Assembly: GCA_042862465.1 (NCBI GenBank) | Contig: JASTVH010000001.1 | Location: 62,001-126,000 of the forward strand | DNA: 64,000 nt | Origin: JASTVH01 sp042862465 | GTDB lineage: Bacteria > Pseudomonadota > Gammaproteobacteria > Pseudomonadales > Oleiphilaceae | Direction of reading: 5' to 3' | In this document: positions 51,438 through 59,955 of the stretch, piece by piece | How positions within the stretch are numbered: position 1 is the stretch's first letter | Layout of the letters: each line of letters opens with the position of its first letter | The notes under the pieces: model-generated | Told to the model about the DNA's origin: nothing | What the model saw: only the letters and a program-made list of their open reading frames with translations | The model's database searches: none | Program-made: the position numbers and the translations under genes

Positions 51438-52586
51438 ATGACGGTTTCCGTCCTGGTTGTCGACGATTCCGGTTTTTTTCGTAAACGACTGACAGAGATC
51501 CTCAGCGCCGATAGCCACATCAAAGTGGTCGGCACCGCCAGCAACGGCCGCGAAGCGGTCGACCTGGTGCAAAAGCTGCGTCCGGATGTCATCACCATGG
51601 ATTACGAGATGCCGGTCATGGACGGCATCACGGCGCTGCGGGAGATCATGAAGAGCCAGCCGACGCCGGTGCTGATGTTCTCCTCCCTGACTTATGAAGG
51701 GGCCCGGGTCACCCTGGACGCGCTGGAAGCCGGCGCCGTCGACTATCTGCCCAAGAATTTCGAGGACATCGCCAAAACCACCAGTCAGCTGCAGAAGGTG
51801 CTGTGTCAGCGCATTCTGGAAATTGCCAAGTCCAGAGTGGGCGTCAGAGCGACCGCCCAGACGCCGCCCCGTGAAGCGGCGAGAAGAAGCAGCGAGGCTC
51901 GCCCCACGCCCGAATCCCGTGAGCGCCCACGTCCGTTGACCCGGCGTGAACCTTCAGCACCGCCGACCCGGCCACAGCGCCCGGAGACGGCAGCCCGGAA
52001 AAAGACCGAGCCCCGCCGTTACGCGGTAGTGGGTATCGGTACGTCGACCGGCGGCCCGATTGCGCTGCAGCGCGTACTGACCCAGTTGCCCGCCAGCTTT
52101 CCGGCACCGATCGTACTGGTTCAGCATATGCCGGCGAGCTTTACCCCGGCTTTTGCCGATCGCCTTAACAAGCTGTGCCAGATCGAGGTGCGCCAGGCGG
52201 AAGACGGCGATGAGCTGCGGCCTGGCGTGGCCCTTTTGGCGCCCGGGGGCAAACAGATGATGATCGAGAACCGGGGGCGGGGCGGTCGCGTGCGTATTCT
52301 GGAGAGCGATGAGCGGCTCAACTACAAGCCCTGCGTGGATGTCACATTCGGTTCTCTGGCGCGCTCATTCCCGGGCAAGACCCTGGGTATCATCCTCACC
52401 GGCATGGGCGCCGACGGTAAGGAAGGCTGCCGTCTGATGAAGCAGAGTGGGTCGGTGGTGTGGGCCCAGGATGAAAAAACCTCTGTGATCTACGGGATGC
52501 CCATGGCCGTGGCCAAGGCCGGTCTGGCAGACGAGATTCTCGGCCTGGATGCGGTCTCGGGACGCCTGATCGAAGGGGTTCTTTGA
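51438..52586 (+). CDS. cheB: Chemotaxis protein-glutamate methylesterase CheB
   Basis: The 382 residues have a receiver domain with D55 (TMDYEMPVMDG), a long Pro/Arg-rich linker (about 135-193) and a methylesterase domain. The catalytic Ser is S203 in GIGTSTGGP, His lies in QHMP, and Asp in GMGADG. It demethylates and deamidates chemoreceptors for adaptation. No cheR lies in this window. It overlaps motC by 1 bp (TGATG). Confidence 0.95.
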   Translation: MTVSVLVVDDSGFFRKRLTEILSADSHIKVVGTASNGREAVDLVQKLRPDVITMDYEMPVMDGITALREIMKSQPTPVLMFSSLTYEGARVTLDALEAGAVDYLPKNFEDIAKTTSQLQKVLCQRILEIAKSRVGVRATAQTPPREAARRSSEARPTPESRERPRPLTRREPSAPPTRPQRPETAARKKTEPRRYAVVGIGTSTGGPIALQRVLTQLPASFPAPIVLVQHMPASFTPAFADRLNKLCQIEVRQAEDGDELRPGVALLAPGGKQMMIENRGRGGRVRILESDERLNYKPCVDVTFGSLARSFPGKTLGIILTGMGADGKEGCRLMKQSGSVVWAQDEKTSVIYGMPMAVAKAGLADEILGLDAVSGRLIEGVL

Positions 52587-53326
52587 TGGATCTGCTGAGC
52601 CTGCTCGGCGTCATTCTGGCTTTTGCCGCCATCCTGGGCGGCAACCTGCTGGAAGGGGGCACGCTTGGTTCCCTGTTCAACTGGCCGGCGGCCATTATCG
52701 TGGTTGGCGGCACCCTCGCAGCGGTTGTGCTGCAAACGCCCTGGCCGATTCTGCGGCGGGGTTTTCGGATGTTCACCTGGATTTTTGCTCCCCCCTACAT
52801 CAGCCAGGAAGACGGCCTCGAGAAGGTGGTGTCCTGGAGTATGCGTGCACGGAAGGAAGGGCTGCTGGGGCTGGAAGGCCTGGCGGAATCCGAGCCGGAG
52901 CGGTTTGCCGGCAAGGGCCTGAAGCTGCTGGTGGACGGTGCTGAGCCGGAAACCTTGCGCAGTATTATGGAAGTGGATCTGGAAGCCCGTGAGGAGCGCG
53001 ATGCCGATGGCGCCCGCATCTATGAGGCCATGGGCGGGTATGCACCCACCATCGGTATCATCGGTGCCGTCATGGGACTGATCCAGGTGATGAGTCAGCT
53101 GGAAGATCCCAGTACGCTGGGGATTGGCATCGCCACCGCGTTTGTTGCCACGATTTACGGTGTGGCTTTGGCCAACCTGTTTTTCTTTCCGATTGCCGGC
53201 AAACTGCGGGCGATCATTCGCAGACAGTCACGATACGAAGAGATGATGATCGACGGTCTGATCGCCGTGGCCGAGGGTGAAAACCCGCGAGCGATCGAAC
53301 TGCGCCTACGCAGTTTCATCCAGTAG
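52586..53326 (+). CDS. motC: Flagellar motor stator protein MotC (MotA/PomA family)
   Basis: The 246-residue stator subunit has four membrane helices. The conserved motor segment is GGYAPTIGIIGAVMGLI (about 150-166), and a basic cytoplasmic loop with RARKEG and EERDADG contacts FliG. It forms the ion channel with MotD. The ATG at 52586 overlaps the cheB stop and follows AAGGGG. The gene order cheB-motC-motD matches the second stator set of Pseudomonas. Confidence 0.94.
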   Translation: MDLLSLLGVILAFAAILGGNLLEGGTLGSLFNWPAAIIVVGGTLAAVVLQTPWPILRRGFRMFTWIFAPPYISQEDGLEKVVSWSMRARKEGLLGLEGLAESEPERFAGKGLKLLVDGAEPETLRSIMEVDLEAREERDADGARIYEAMGGYAPTIGIIGAVMGLIQVMSQLEDPSTLGIGIATAFVATIYGVALANLFFFPIAGKLRAIIRRQSRYEEMMIDGLIAVAEGENPRAIELRLRSFIQ

Positions 53327-53336
53327 GAGCGTCGCC

Positions 53337-54116
53337 ATGAGACGTCGTCAGCGTGTCCAGGTAGAGGCACACAACCGTGAACGGTGGCTGATCAGCTACG
53401 CCGATTTCATTACCCTGTTGTTTGCCTTTTTCGTCGTAATGTATTCCGTTTCTTCCGTTAATGAAGGCAAATACAAGGTGCTGTCTGAGACCCTGGAGGG
53501 GGTGTTCAACGCGCCCCGTAGCACCACCAATCCCATCCCGGTCGGCAAAGACGTGCCCAGTGACCAGGTGTCGCCCAAGGACGAAATCATCCAGCCCATT
53601 GCCGAAAAGCCCAAGAATCGCGAGGGTGTCCAGGATCGCAACACCAACGAACTCAAGGACATCGCTGACCGTTTCTCCGCGGAATTTGATGCGCTGGTGA
53701 ACCAGGGACTGGTGACGGTTAATCGCAGTGACCAGTGGGTAGAGCTGACGTTGCGCAATTCTTTATTGTTCACCAGTGGCTCCGCCGAACCACACTACGA
53801 TGCCTTCCCGGTGGTCGAAAAGATTGCCAAGGTGGTGCGCGATATCGATAAGGCCATCATGGTGGAAGGATTCACCGACAACCGGCCCATCAACAGCAAC
53901 AGGTTTCCCTCCAACTGGGAGCTGTCTGCCGCCCGTGCCGCCGCGGTCGTCCGCTTGCTGAACGCCGAAGGGGTTGATCCCCAGCGCATGGCCGCCGTGG
54001 GGTACGGTGAATTCCAGCCTGTGGCCCGCAACGACACTGCCGAGGGCCGGCGCCGTAACCGCCGGGTGGTCCTGATGGTCTCCCGCCAAAGCAATATTCG
54101 CGGCGCTTTGCGTTAA
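53337..54116 (+). CDS. motD: Flagellar motor stator protein MotD (MotB/PomB family)
   Basis: The 259 residues have a single N-terminal membrane helix with the ion-binding Asp at residue 23 (SYADFITLLFAFFVVMYS). A plug/linker region follows, then a C-terminal OmpA-like peptidoglycan-binding domain (MVEGFTDNRPI, NWELSAARAAAVVRLL, GYGEFQPVA, RRRNRRV). Ion specificity (H+ or Na+) cannot be read reliably from sequence. AGGAG precedes the ATG, 10 bp after motC. Confidence 0.94.
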   Translation: MRRRQRVQVEAHNRERWLISYADFITLLFAFFVVMYSVSSVNEGKYKVLSETLEGVFNAPRSTTNPIPVGKDVPSDQVSPKDEIIQPIAEKPKNREGVQDRNTNELKDIADRFSAEFDALVNQGLVTVNRSDQWVELTLRNSLLFTSGSAEPHYDAFPVVEKIAKVVRDIDKAIMVEGFTDNRPINSNRFPSNWELSAARAAAVVRLLNAEGVDPQRMAAVGYGEFQPVARNDTAEGRRRNRRVVLMVSRQSNIRGALR

Positions 54117-54345
54117 ACCCGACCACCCGTCCGGCCTCAACTTTTTCCCTGTCCGGCCGATAAGCCGACACTGCCAATGCGTCTTGGCATGATTCCTGTA
54201 ACACCTGTTATGAAAAGGGTTTGGCCGGCAAGGTCTTGCCGTGCCTTTACCGGCCGTACCGTTACACAATGAGATTGACCCGTATACCCCGTGGTGTGAA
54301 CACTTAAGCGATGCTGCGGGATAATTGATGGAGGCAGGAGAGAGC

Positions 54346-55140
54346 GTGCGAGTCTGGTGTGTCGCAAATCAAAAAGGGGGTGTGGGCAAAACCACCACGG
54401 TGGTGGCCCTGGGCGGTCTTCTGGCCGAGGCGGGTAAGCGGGTCCTGATGGTGGACCTGGATCCGCACGGCTCCCTGAGTGCCTACTTCGGTTTTGATCC
54501 GGATACCGTCACGCCGTCTGTGTTCGATCTTTTCCAGCACAAGGGCAAGGTGCCCGAGGACCTGCCGGCCCAGATTATCCGGGAAACACGCCAGGCCAAT
54601 CTGCACCTGATGCCGGCCTCAACGGCCATTGCCACCCTGGAACGGCGTCTGGTCGGTGCGGAAGGGATGGGGCTGGTCATTTCCCGGGCGCTGACGACGC
54701 TCTGGGACGACTACGATTATGTCCTTATGGACAACTCGCCCTCGCTCGGCGTATTGATGATCAACGCGCTGGCGGCTTCCCAGCACCTGCTGATTCCGGT
54801 CCAGACCGAATTCCTGGCGCTCAAGGGGCTGGAGCGGATGCTGCACACCCTGCAGATGGTGCTCCGTTCCCAGCGCAAGCAACTCGACTACACCATCATC
54901 CCGACGATGTTTGACCGCCGGACCCAGGCGTCGGTACAGAGTCTGCGCAGTCTGCAGCGGGATCATGGCGATACCGTCTGGCGCTTTGCGATTCCCGTGG
55001 ACACCAAATTCCGGGACGCCAGCCAGGCGGGCATTCCGCCATCGAACTACGATGCGGACACCCACGGGGTGAAGGCCTACAAAACCCTATTGAAGGATTT
55101 GCAGGCCAGGCTGGAAGCCGTGGCAGGGAACGCCCGTTAG
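54346..55140 (+). CDS. parC: ParA-like ATPase ParC, polar positioning of chemotaxis arrays
   Basis: The 264-residue ParA/Soj ATPase begins MRVWCVANQKGGVGKTTT, with the deviant Walker A KGGVGKT at 10-16, then VDLDPHGSLS and MDNSPSLGVLMINAL. In Vibrio the gene in this place (ParC) guides chemosensory arrays to the flagellated pole with ParP. I chose the GTG at 54346, preceded by AGGAG. An ATG at 54328 would put six extra residues before the conserved start. It is separated from motD by about 230 bp of non-coding DNA. Confidence 0.9.
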   Translation: MRVWCVANQKGGVGKTTTVVALGGLLAEAGKRVLMVDLDPHGSLSAYFGFDPDTVTPSVFDLFQHKGKVPEDLPAQIIRETRQANLHLMPASTAIATLERRLVGAEGMGLVISRALTTLWDDYDYVLMDNSPSLGVLMINALAASQHLLIPVQTEFLALKGLERMLHTLQMVLRSQRKQLDYTIIPTMFDRRTQASVQSLRSLQRDHGDTVWRFAIPVDTKFRDASQAGIPPSNYDADTHGVKAYKTLLKDLQARLEAVAGNAR

Positions 55141-55214
55141 AGGCCCCGCCTCATCGGGGCAGGGGGCTGTGTAGTGACAGAAGTTTGACATCGAAGCGAG
55201 AGTAACGGGCGAAC

Positions 55215-56228
55215 GTGACTGAACATCGACATCGCAAACAATCGGCCCCGGACGCAATTCTGGAGGATTATCTCCAGGATCTGCTTGGACCGGTGCCCGA
55301 GGAACCGGAGCCGCAGGCCAAAGAGAGGTCTGCTGAGGCGCCGGCTGCTGCGCGTGCGCCCGAAGCGAAGACCGCGAGGGACGAGTCCCGGTCGGGGCCG
55401 GCACCGGTGGCCCGCGAGCGGCGTGAAACGCCCCGAAAAGCAACTGTGCGTCGTCCCGAACCGCGACGGATCGAAGTGGCCGAGCGTCCCCGGCTGCACT
55501 CGCCCCTAACATCCCCCAGCTTCCGGGCCGTTCCCACCGAAGCACCGCGCCCAGTGGAAACGGCCACCGAGCCGAATCAGGCGCCCGAGGAGGCCAAGCC
55601 GCAAACCAAGGTACAGGAGACGCCAGCGACACCTGAACCGCAACTGCAGGAAGCCCCTACTGAAGCGCTGACCACCACGGTAGCCGAGGCCGAATCCACA
55701 GAGACTGAAGAGTCGGGAGTGGCTGATAGCACACCGCCGCTTCAACCCTGGAAAAACGGCCGTCCGGCCTGGGCCCAGGATGGGTTCGACTGTCTGTTTT
55801 TCTCGGTTAGCGGACTCAAGTTGGCCGTGCCGCTGGTGTTGTTGGGGGCCATCCACAAGCTGGATGAAGAACTGACGGCCATTCCAGGCCGCCCCGACTG
55901 GTTCATGGGGATGCTGATCCAGGGTGATCGCAATATCCGCGTGGTGGACACTGCACGCTGGGTCATGCCGCAGCGCTATCCGGCTGATGCGCGTTCCCGC
56001 TATCAGTATGTGATCCGGCTCGATGAGAGCGATTGGGGATTGGCATGCGACAACGTTGCCCAGTCCTTCCGGCTGCAGCCGGATGAGGTGAAGTGGCGCA
56101 GCGAAGGTGGACGTCGTCCCTGGCTGGCCGGGACGGTGAAAGAGCATATGTGCGCGTTGCTGGACGTTGCCCGATTCAATCATCTGCTGGCCCGGGCAGA
56201 AAAGGAACAGCATCTTGATCTAGACTGA
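55215..56228 (+). CDS. parP: ParP-like protein with C-terminal CheW-like domain
   Basis: The 337 residues have an N-terminal part (1-180) of low complexity, Pro/Glu/Ala/Thr-rich and probably disordered. The C-terminal part (about 190-330: CLFFSVSGLKLAVPLVLLGAI, MGMLIQGDRNIRVVDTARWV, VIRLDESDWGLACDNV) is CheW-like. In Vibrio ParP this domain (AIF) binds CheA and receptors, and the N-terminal part binds ParC. Neighbours parC and cheW support the name. The start is GTG, with a weak ribosome-binding site. Confidence 0.85.
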   Translation: MTEHRHRKQSAPDAILEDYLQDLLGPVPEEPEPQAKERSAEAPAAARAPEAKTARDESRSGPAPVARERRETPRKATVRRPEPRRIEVAERPRLHSPLTSPSFRAVPTEAPRPVETATEPNQAPEEAKPQTKVQETPATPEPQLQEAPTEALTTTVAEAESTETEESGVADSTPPLQPWKNGRPAWAQDGFDCLFFSVSGLKLAVPLVLLGAIHKLDEELTAIPGRPDWFMGMLIQGDRNIRVVDTARWVMPQRYPADARSRYQYVIRLDESDWGLACDNVAQSFRLQPDEVKWRSEGGRRPWLAGTVKEHMCALLDVARFNHLLARAEKEQHLDLD

Positions 56229-56271
56229 CACCATTATGCGTAAATATTTACCCCACATCATGCTGTGGGGC

Positions 56272-56287
56272 TGGCACGTTTTGTGCG
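56272..56287 (+). promoter_or_regulatory. Sigma-54-like promoter of cheW
   Basis: TGGCACGTTTTGTGCG has a perfect -24 box and GG-N10-GC spacing, about 105 nt upstream of cheW. The -12 box (GTGC) is one base off. Confidence 0.6.
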
Positions 56288-56390
56288 CTGTTCTATAGTA
56301 AAGGGCATTGACGATGGGTTTCTGATGCCCCAGGACGTTGCTGACGCAAGTCCATCCGGAGGCGTCGGGGAGTAACGAGAGAGGTTCAAA

Positions 56391-56885
56391 ATGGCAACCC
56401 AAAGCGGACAACACAGTCAGGCGCCCGATGAGCACGATCCGGTCCTGCAGTACGTCACCTTTCACCTGGCTGACGAGACCTATGGTCTTAACGTCATGCA
56501 GATCCAGGAGGTGTTGCGGTATACGGAAATTGCACCCGTACCCGGTGCACCGGACTATGTCCTGGGGATCATCAATCTGCGCGGCAACGTGGTGACGGTT
56601 ATCGATACGCGTCGCCGCTTCGGTCTGCCGGATGCGGAAGTGACCGATGCCACGCGCATTGTAGTGATTGAGGTGGACAACCAGGTGATCGGTGTCCTGG
56701 TGGATTCGGTTGCGGAAGTGGTTTACCTGCGTCAGAGCGAAATCGAAACGGCACCGAACGTCGGTAACGAGGAAAGTGCCCGTTTCATCCAGGGTGTGTG
56801 CAACAAGAATGGCGAGCTGATCATCCTGGTCGAGTTCGAGAAAATGCTCTCCGAGAGTGAATGGGCGGAAGTCGCTTCCCTTTGA
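56391..56885 (+). CDS. cheW: Chemotaxis coupling protein CheW
   Basis: The 164 residues show the CheW fold: YVTFHLADETYGLNVMQIQEVL, VPGAPDYVLGIINLRGNVVTVID (by location 47-69), DSVAEVV and a closing FEKML. It bridges receptors and CheA in the polar array. A hydrophilic N-terminal tail of 20 residues precedes the domain. GAGAGG lies upstream of the ATG, and a hairpin terminator follows. Confidence 0.95.
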   Translation: MATQSGQHSQAPDEHDPVLQYVTFHLADETYGLNVMQIQEVLRYTEIAPVPGAPDYVLGIINLRGNVVTVIDTRRRFGLPDAEVTDATRIVVIEVDNQVIGVLVDSVAEVVYLRQSEIETAPNVGNEESARFIQGVCNKNGELIILVEFEKMLSESEWAEVASL

Positions 56886-56901
56886 TCCGCTGAATACGAA
56901 A

Positions 56902-56925
56902 AACGGGGCCCGAGTTGGCCCCGTT
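56902..56925 (+). terminator. Hairpin terminator after cheW
   Basis: A 9-bp perfect stem (AACGGGGCC / GGCCCCGTT) has a 6-nt loop. The following sequence is only mildly U-rich. Confidence 0.6.
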
Positions 56926-57007
56926 CCTGCATATACCTCATGGTTCCGACAGTTTGTTGACATCCGGCCTGCCGCCCAGGCCGGTATTGACCATGAGGAG
57001 AAACACC

Positions 57008-57409
57008 ATGCCCGAATTGATGCCCTTCGTTCCCTGGCTGATCATGTCTGCCGCCCTGGTATTGCTGACCCTGCAATGTGTGGCCCAGCGCCGCAAGCTT
57101 AGCCGGCTGGAGCATCGTCTGGCCGAACGCCTGGAAGAGACCGGGCGTGAGCTGCATGCCATCAGCAGCGGCAGCATGGGTGTGGGACGTCGTCTGATGA
57201 ACTGTGAAAAGCAGTTGCACCGGATCCAGGGCCAGATGGAGGAAATGCGCCACAACGATCCGCTGCGCGTGTCCTACGACGAGGCCTCACGCCTGGTTGA
57301 GCTGGGCGCCGAAGTGGATGATCTCATGGGCACCTGCGGCATCTCGCGCCCGGAAGCCGAACTGGTGGCCGCGTTGCACCGACGCAAGAGTGGCAAGGCC
57401 GCGCATTAA
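57008..57409 (+). CDS. DUF2802 membrane-anchored protein of the chemotaxis locus
   Basis: The 133 residues have one N-terminal membrane helix (about 5-25), a coiled coil (RRKLSRLEHRLAERLEETGREL by location 28-49) and the DUF2802 C-terminal domain (YDEASRLVELGAEVDDLMGTCGISRPEAELVAAL in outline, 90-123). The last part reads like a small helix-turn-helix. DUF2802 genes follow parC-parP-cheW in Vibrio and Pseudomonas. Function is not established to my knowledge. GAGGAG precedes the ATG at 57008. Confidence 0.85.
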   Translation: MPELMPFVPWLIMSAALVLLTLQCVAQRRKLSRLEHRLAERLEETGRELHAISSGSMGVGRRLMNCEKQLHRIQGQMEEMRHNDPLRVSYDEASRLVELGAEVDDLMGTCGISRPEAELVAALHRRKSGKAAH

Positions 57410-57423
57410 GCTTTCTGGCGGGG

Positions 57424-57503
57424 TGTTTCACGTTTGACGTTTCACGTAATAAACACTCGATCTGGGTATTACGGTCGCATGCTGCGTGCAGACGTCCGAC
57501 GTC
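57424..57503. repeat. Composite heptamer element between the DUF2802 gene and fhlB
   Basis: The left block TGTTTCA, CGTTTGA, CGTTTCA, CGTAATA (57424-57451) is followed by a spacer of about 28 nt, CATGCTGCGTGC and a short right block with CGTCCGA (to 57503). It lies between convergent genes and mirrors the element at 42209-42339. Confidence 0.75.
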
Positions 57504-57506
57504 ACT

Positions 57507-57794
57507 TCAAAAATCCTCCGGCGTTTTGCCCTGCAGGTAAAACGCAAACGCCAGAATCTCGGCGATCACCCGATACAGGGTCTCGGGAATCTCCTCCCCG
57601 AGATCCAGTCGGGCCAATATCTCCACCAGCTCCGGATGCTCGTACAGGGGCACTCCATGCTCGCGGGCCAGGGCAATGATTTCCCGTGCCAGATCCCCCT
57701 GGCCGGTGGCGGTCACTTCCGGCGCGCGTTTTTCATCGTATTTGAGGGCGACCGCGGCGCCGGATTCAGCCTGCTTGCTGTCCTTCTCAGTCAT
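57507..57794 (-). CDS. Free FlhB C-terminal-domain homologue (FhlB/YlqH type)
   Basis: The 95 residues match only the cytoplasmic domain of FlhB: AVALKYDEKRAPEVTATGQG, AREHGVPLYEHPELVEILARLDLGEEIPETLY (by location 45-76) and EILAFAFYLQGK. The N-terminal membrane part and the NPTH cleavage site are absent. Such proteins can partly replace the FlhB C-fragment in export switching. The ATG at 57794 overlaps the stop of the upstream FliK-like gene (ATGA), so the two are coupled. Confidence 0.88.
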   Translation of the reverse strand: MTEKDSKQAESGAAVALKYDEKRAPEVTATGQGDLAREIIALAREHGVPLYEHPELVEILARLDLGEEIPETLYRVIAEILAFAFYLQGKTPEDF

Positions 57795-59143
57795 GCCTTC
57801 TCGTCCACCAGTCGGTGTTCCAGTTGGGTGCGTGGGCGGTGCGGGTAGCCTTGCTGGCAATCCAGCCTTTTCACCGTCAAACCCAGGTTGGTCAGGCTAC
57901 GCTCGAAACGCGGGGTTTCCTCTCTGACCAGGCGCCAGGTGGTTTCCCTTTGGGCCCAGATGGTCGCGGCCACTGAACCCGGTTCAACCGCCAGATCAAA
58001 GAACACCGGGCCCAGGTTATCAAGATCGAGGGCCAATGCCAGTCGCCACTGGGCGGTGCGTTTTTTGGCCTTCTTGCGCTTCTCCTCTTCTTCCTGTTCC
58101 TTCTCCAGTTCGTGCCGTTCCAGTCGCAGTTCAGCCACTTTCGGGCCGCTGTTGCCGAACCAGGGAATCTCTAGCAGCCAGGTGGGGGTGGGGGGCGCCA
58201 TGCCGCCGTCCTGGGGCGTGGGCAGGCTGAGTGTCTGCGTATGCAGCTGCTGGGTGGTGATGCGGTTCAGCATGCCCGCGAGTAACCGCAGCATCTGGCC
58301 GCTGTCCATGGTTTCCTTGCCACCCTGGGGGGGAGCTTGCAGCGGCTGGGGAAACTGCAGGGGCTGCTGTAGCAACTCCGGACTGGTGACCGGGCGCAGC
58401 TGGCGCATCTGGGTGGCGGCGCTTTCGACATCGGTCTGCATCAGCACGCGGGCCAGGTTGAGCAATGCGGTTTTCAGGTTGTCTGGTGGCGCCTGTTTAC
58501 CCTCGCTTACGGTGCGTGCCAGCTGTGCTTCGGCGAAAACGCCGCTGCGGGCCACCCAGTCACGAATAGCCGCGACCTCTTTTTGTGGCGCCCGGTTGTT
58601 GGGATCCACCAACTGTTTTTGCTGGGGGATATTCTGGAACAGGCGCTCCATGGCTGCTTTGACCGATTGACGCAGATTCTGCGGCAGATCAGCTGGCGAA
58701 GCCTGCGGTGGAGCGGAAGCCGTGGGCCGGGGTTGTGCCGATAGCTGCTTTAACGTGCTGGCCAGGGTTTTCAGGCCACTTTCCAGGCTGTGTTGGGACG
58801 GCAGTTTCTGGGCCAGGGCCTGGGTGGCCAGCTGCCGGGTGTCGGCGGGCAGGGCTTCCAGCAGTCGGAGGTGGTTGGCTTCGCGCTGAATGCGCACCAG
58901 GCTGCCCGTTTTCAGGGGGACATTGGTGTCCACCGGCAGTTTCTGGCCAAGAACTTCCAGCAGCATTCGGGTGGTGTTGCCCGCCCGGGTGGCTTCCGGC
59001 GCCTTTGAGAATACCTTTGCCAGCAGTGTCTGGCCCGGGTTGATTTGCAGGCGGTCGAGCAAGGCCTTGGCAGTGGGTGCCTTGAGCGTGGCTTTGGGGA
59101 TGTCGCCGGTCTTGCCGGTGATGCTGGGATCCGTAATCTTCAT
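57791..59143 (-). CDS. Second FliK-like hook-length control family protein
   Basis: The 450 residues have an N-terminal Ala/Leu/Gln-rich region with a small beta domain (about 30-95, PGQTLLAKV, LKTGSLVRIQREANHLRLLE). A Pro/Gln linker follows, then a C-terminal FliK-type domain (about 325-445). That domain includes WLLEIPWFG, WRLALALDLDNLGPVFFDLAVEPGSVAATIWAQ in outline and ERSLTNLGLTVKRLDCQQG. A Glu/Lys-rich insert (EKEQEEEEKRKKAKKR) interrupts it. The paralogue at 35049 is the likely hook-length ruler. The role of this one is unknown, but pairing with an FlhB-domain protein is suggestive. Confidence 0.8.
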   Translation of the reverse strand: MKITDPSITGKTGDIPKATLKAPTAKALLDRLQINPGQTLLAKVFSKAPEATRAGNTTRMLLEVLGQKLPVDTNVPLKTGSLVRIQREANHLRLLEALPADTRQLATQALAQKLPSQHSLESGLKTLASTLKQLSAQPRPTASAPPQASPADLPQNLRQSVKAAMERLFQNIPQQKQLVDPNNRAPQKEVAAIRDWVARSGVFAEAQLARTVSEGKQAPPDNLKTALLNLARVLMQTDVESAATQMRQLRPVTSPELLQQPLQFPQPLQAPPQGGKETMDSGQMLRLLAGMLNRITTQQLHTQTLSLPTPQDGGMAPPTPTWLLEIPWFGNSGPKVAELRLERHELEKEQEEEEKRKKAKKRTAQWRLALALDLDNLGPVFFDLAVEPGSVAATIWAQRETTWRLVREETPRFERSLTNLGLTVKRLDCQQGYPHRPRTQLEHRLVDEKA

Positions 59144-59211
59144 TTTGCGTCCGGCTGCGAAAAGTCAAAGGATTGCATGCGCTGCCCGGGTAATCTGGCC
59201 GATGTTTCTAT

Positions 59212-59217
59212 ATAATA
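59212..59217 (+). promoter_or_regulatory. Possible -10 element of the ccm operon
   Basis: A perfect TATAAT lies in the 150-bp region between the divergent FliK-like gene and ccmA. No good -35 is seen at 17 nt. Confidence 0.4.
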
Positions 59218-59295
59218 GGCGCCCGAATGACCCGCTGGCCAATGGGGTCGATCTGGCATTGGCCAACGCTTTTCTGAACACTGTCCGGGGATGGC

Positions 59296-59955
59296 ATGAC
59301 CACACCGCTGCTGCAGGCGATCAATCTGCGATGTGAGCGCGACGATCGGGTGTTATTCGAAGGTCTGCATCTCACCGTCGAACCGGGCACCGTCACCCGT
59401 ATCGAAGGCCCCAACGGCGCCGGTAAAACCACTCTGCTGCGAATGCTTTGCGGCCTCAACAGTGCCTTTGAGGGCGAATTGCTGTGGCGTGGGCAACCGC
59501 TGTATCGCATGCGCGAGGAACTCCATAACAATCTGCTGTACCTGGGCCACAAATCCGCGTTGAAAGCGGTGCTCAGTCCCTTGGAGAATTTACGGGCCTT
59601 CATGGCGCCAAGGCGCCACTGCGATGAGGATCAGCTCTTCCTGGCCCTCCAGGCCGTGGGGCTGGAGGGTTTTGAGGATGTGCCGTGCCACAATCTTTCC
59701 GCCGGACAACAACGACGCGCGGCCCTGGCCCGCCTGTACCTTTCCCAGGCCCCCCTGTGGGTGCTGGATGAGGCGTTCACGGCAATCGACGTGACCGGAG
59801 TGGGGGAACTCGAGAAGCTGATCGCCGGCCGCGCCGAGCAGGGCGGGGCGGTGATCATGACCACCCACCACCGCATGGCGATGCCGGGGCTGCAACGGGT
59901 CTTGCTCGGCGATGCCGAGTCCGGTGAGGTCCGTGTCGTGAAGGAGGCTGCATGA
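59296..59955 (+). CDS. ccmA: Cytochrome c maturation ABC transporter ATPase CcmA
   Basis: The 219-residue ABC ATPase has Walker A GPNGAGKTT (from residue 38), signature NLSAGQQRRAALARLYL and Walker B PLWVLDEAFTAID. With CcmB it drives release of holo-CcmE from the CcmC complex in c-type cytochrome maturation at the inner membrane. Its stop overlaps the ccmB start (ATGA). First gene of a tightly packed ccmABCDEF operon. Confidence 0.95.
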   Translation: MTTPLLQAINLRCERDDRVLFEGLHLTVEPGTVTRIEGPNGAGKTTLLRMLCGLNSAFEGELLWRGQPLYRMREELHNNLLYLGHKSALKAVLSPLENLRAFMAPRRHCDEDQLFLALQAVGLEGFEDVPCHNLSAGQQRRAALARLYLSQAPLWVLDEAFTAIDVTGVGELEKLIAGRAEQGGAVIMTTHHRMAMPGLQRVLLGDAESGEVRVVKEAA

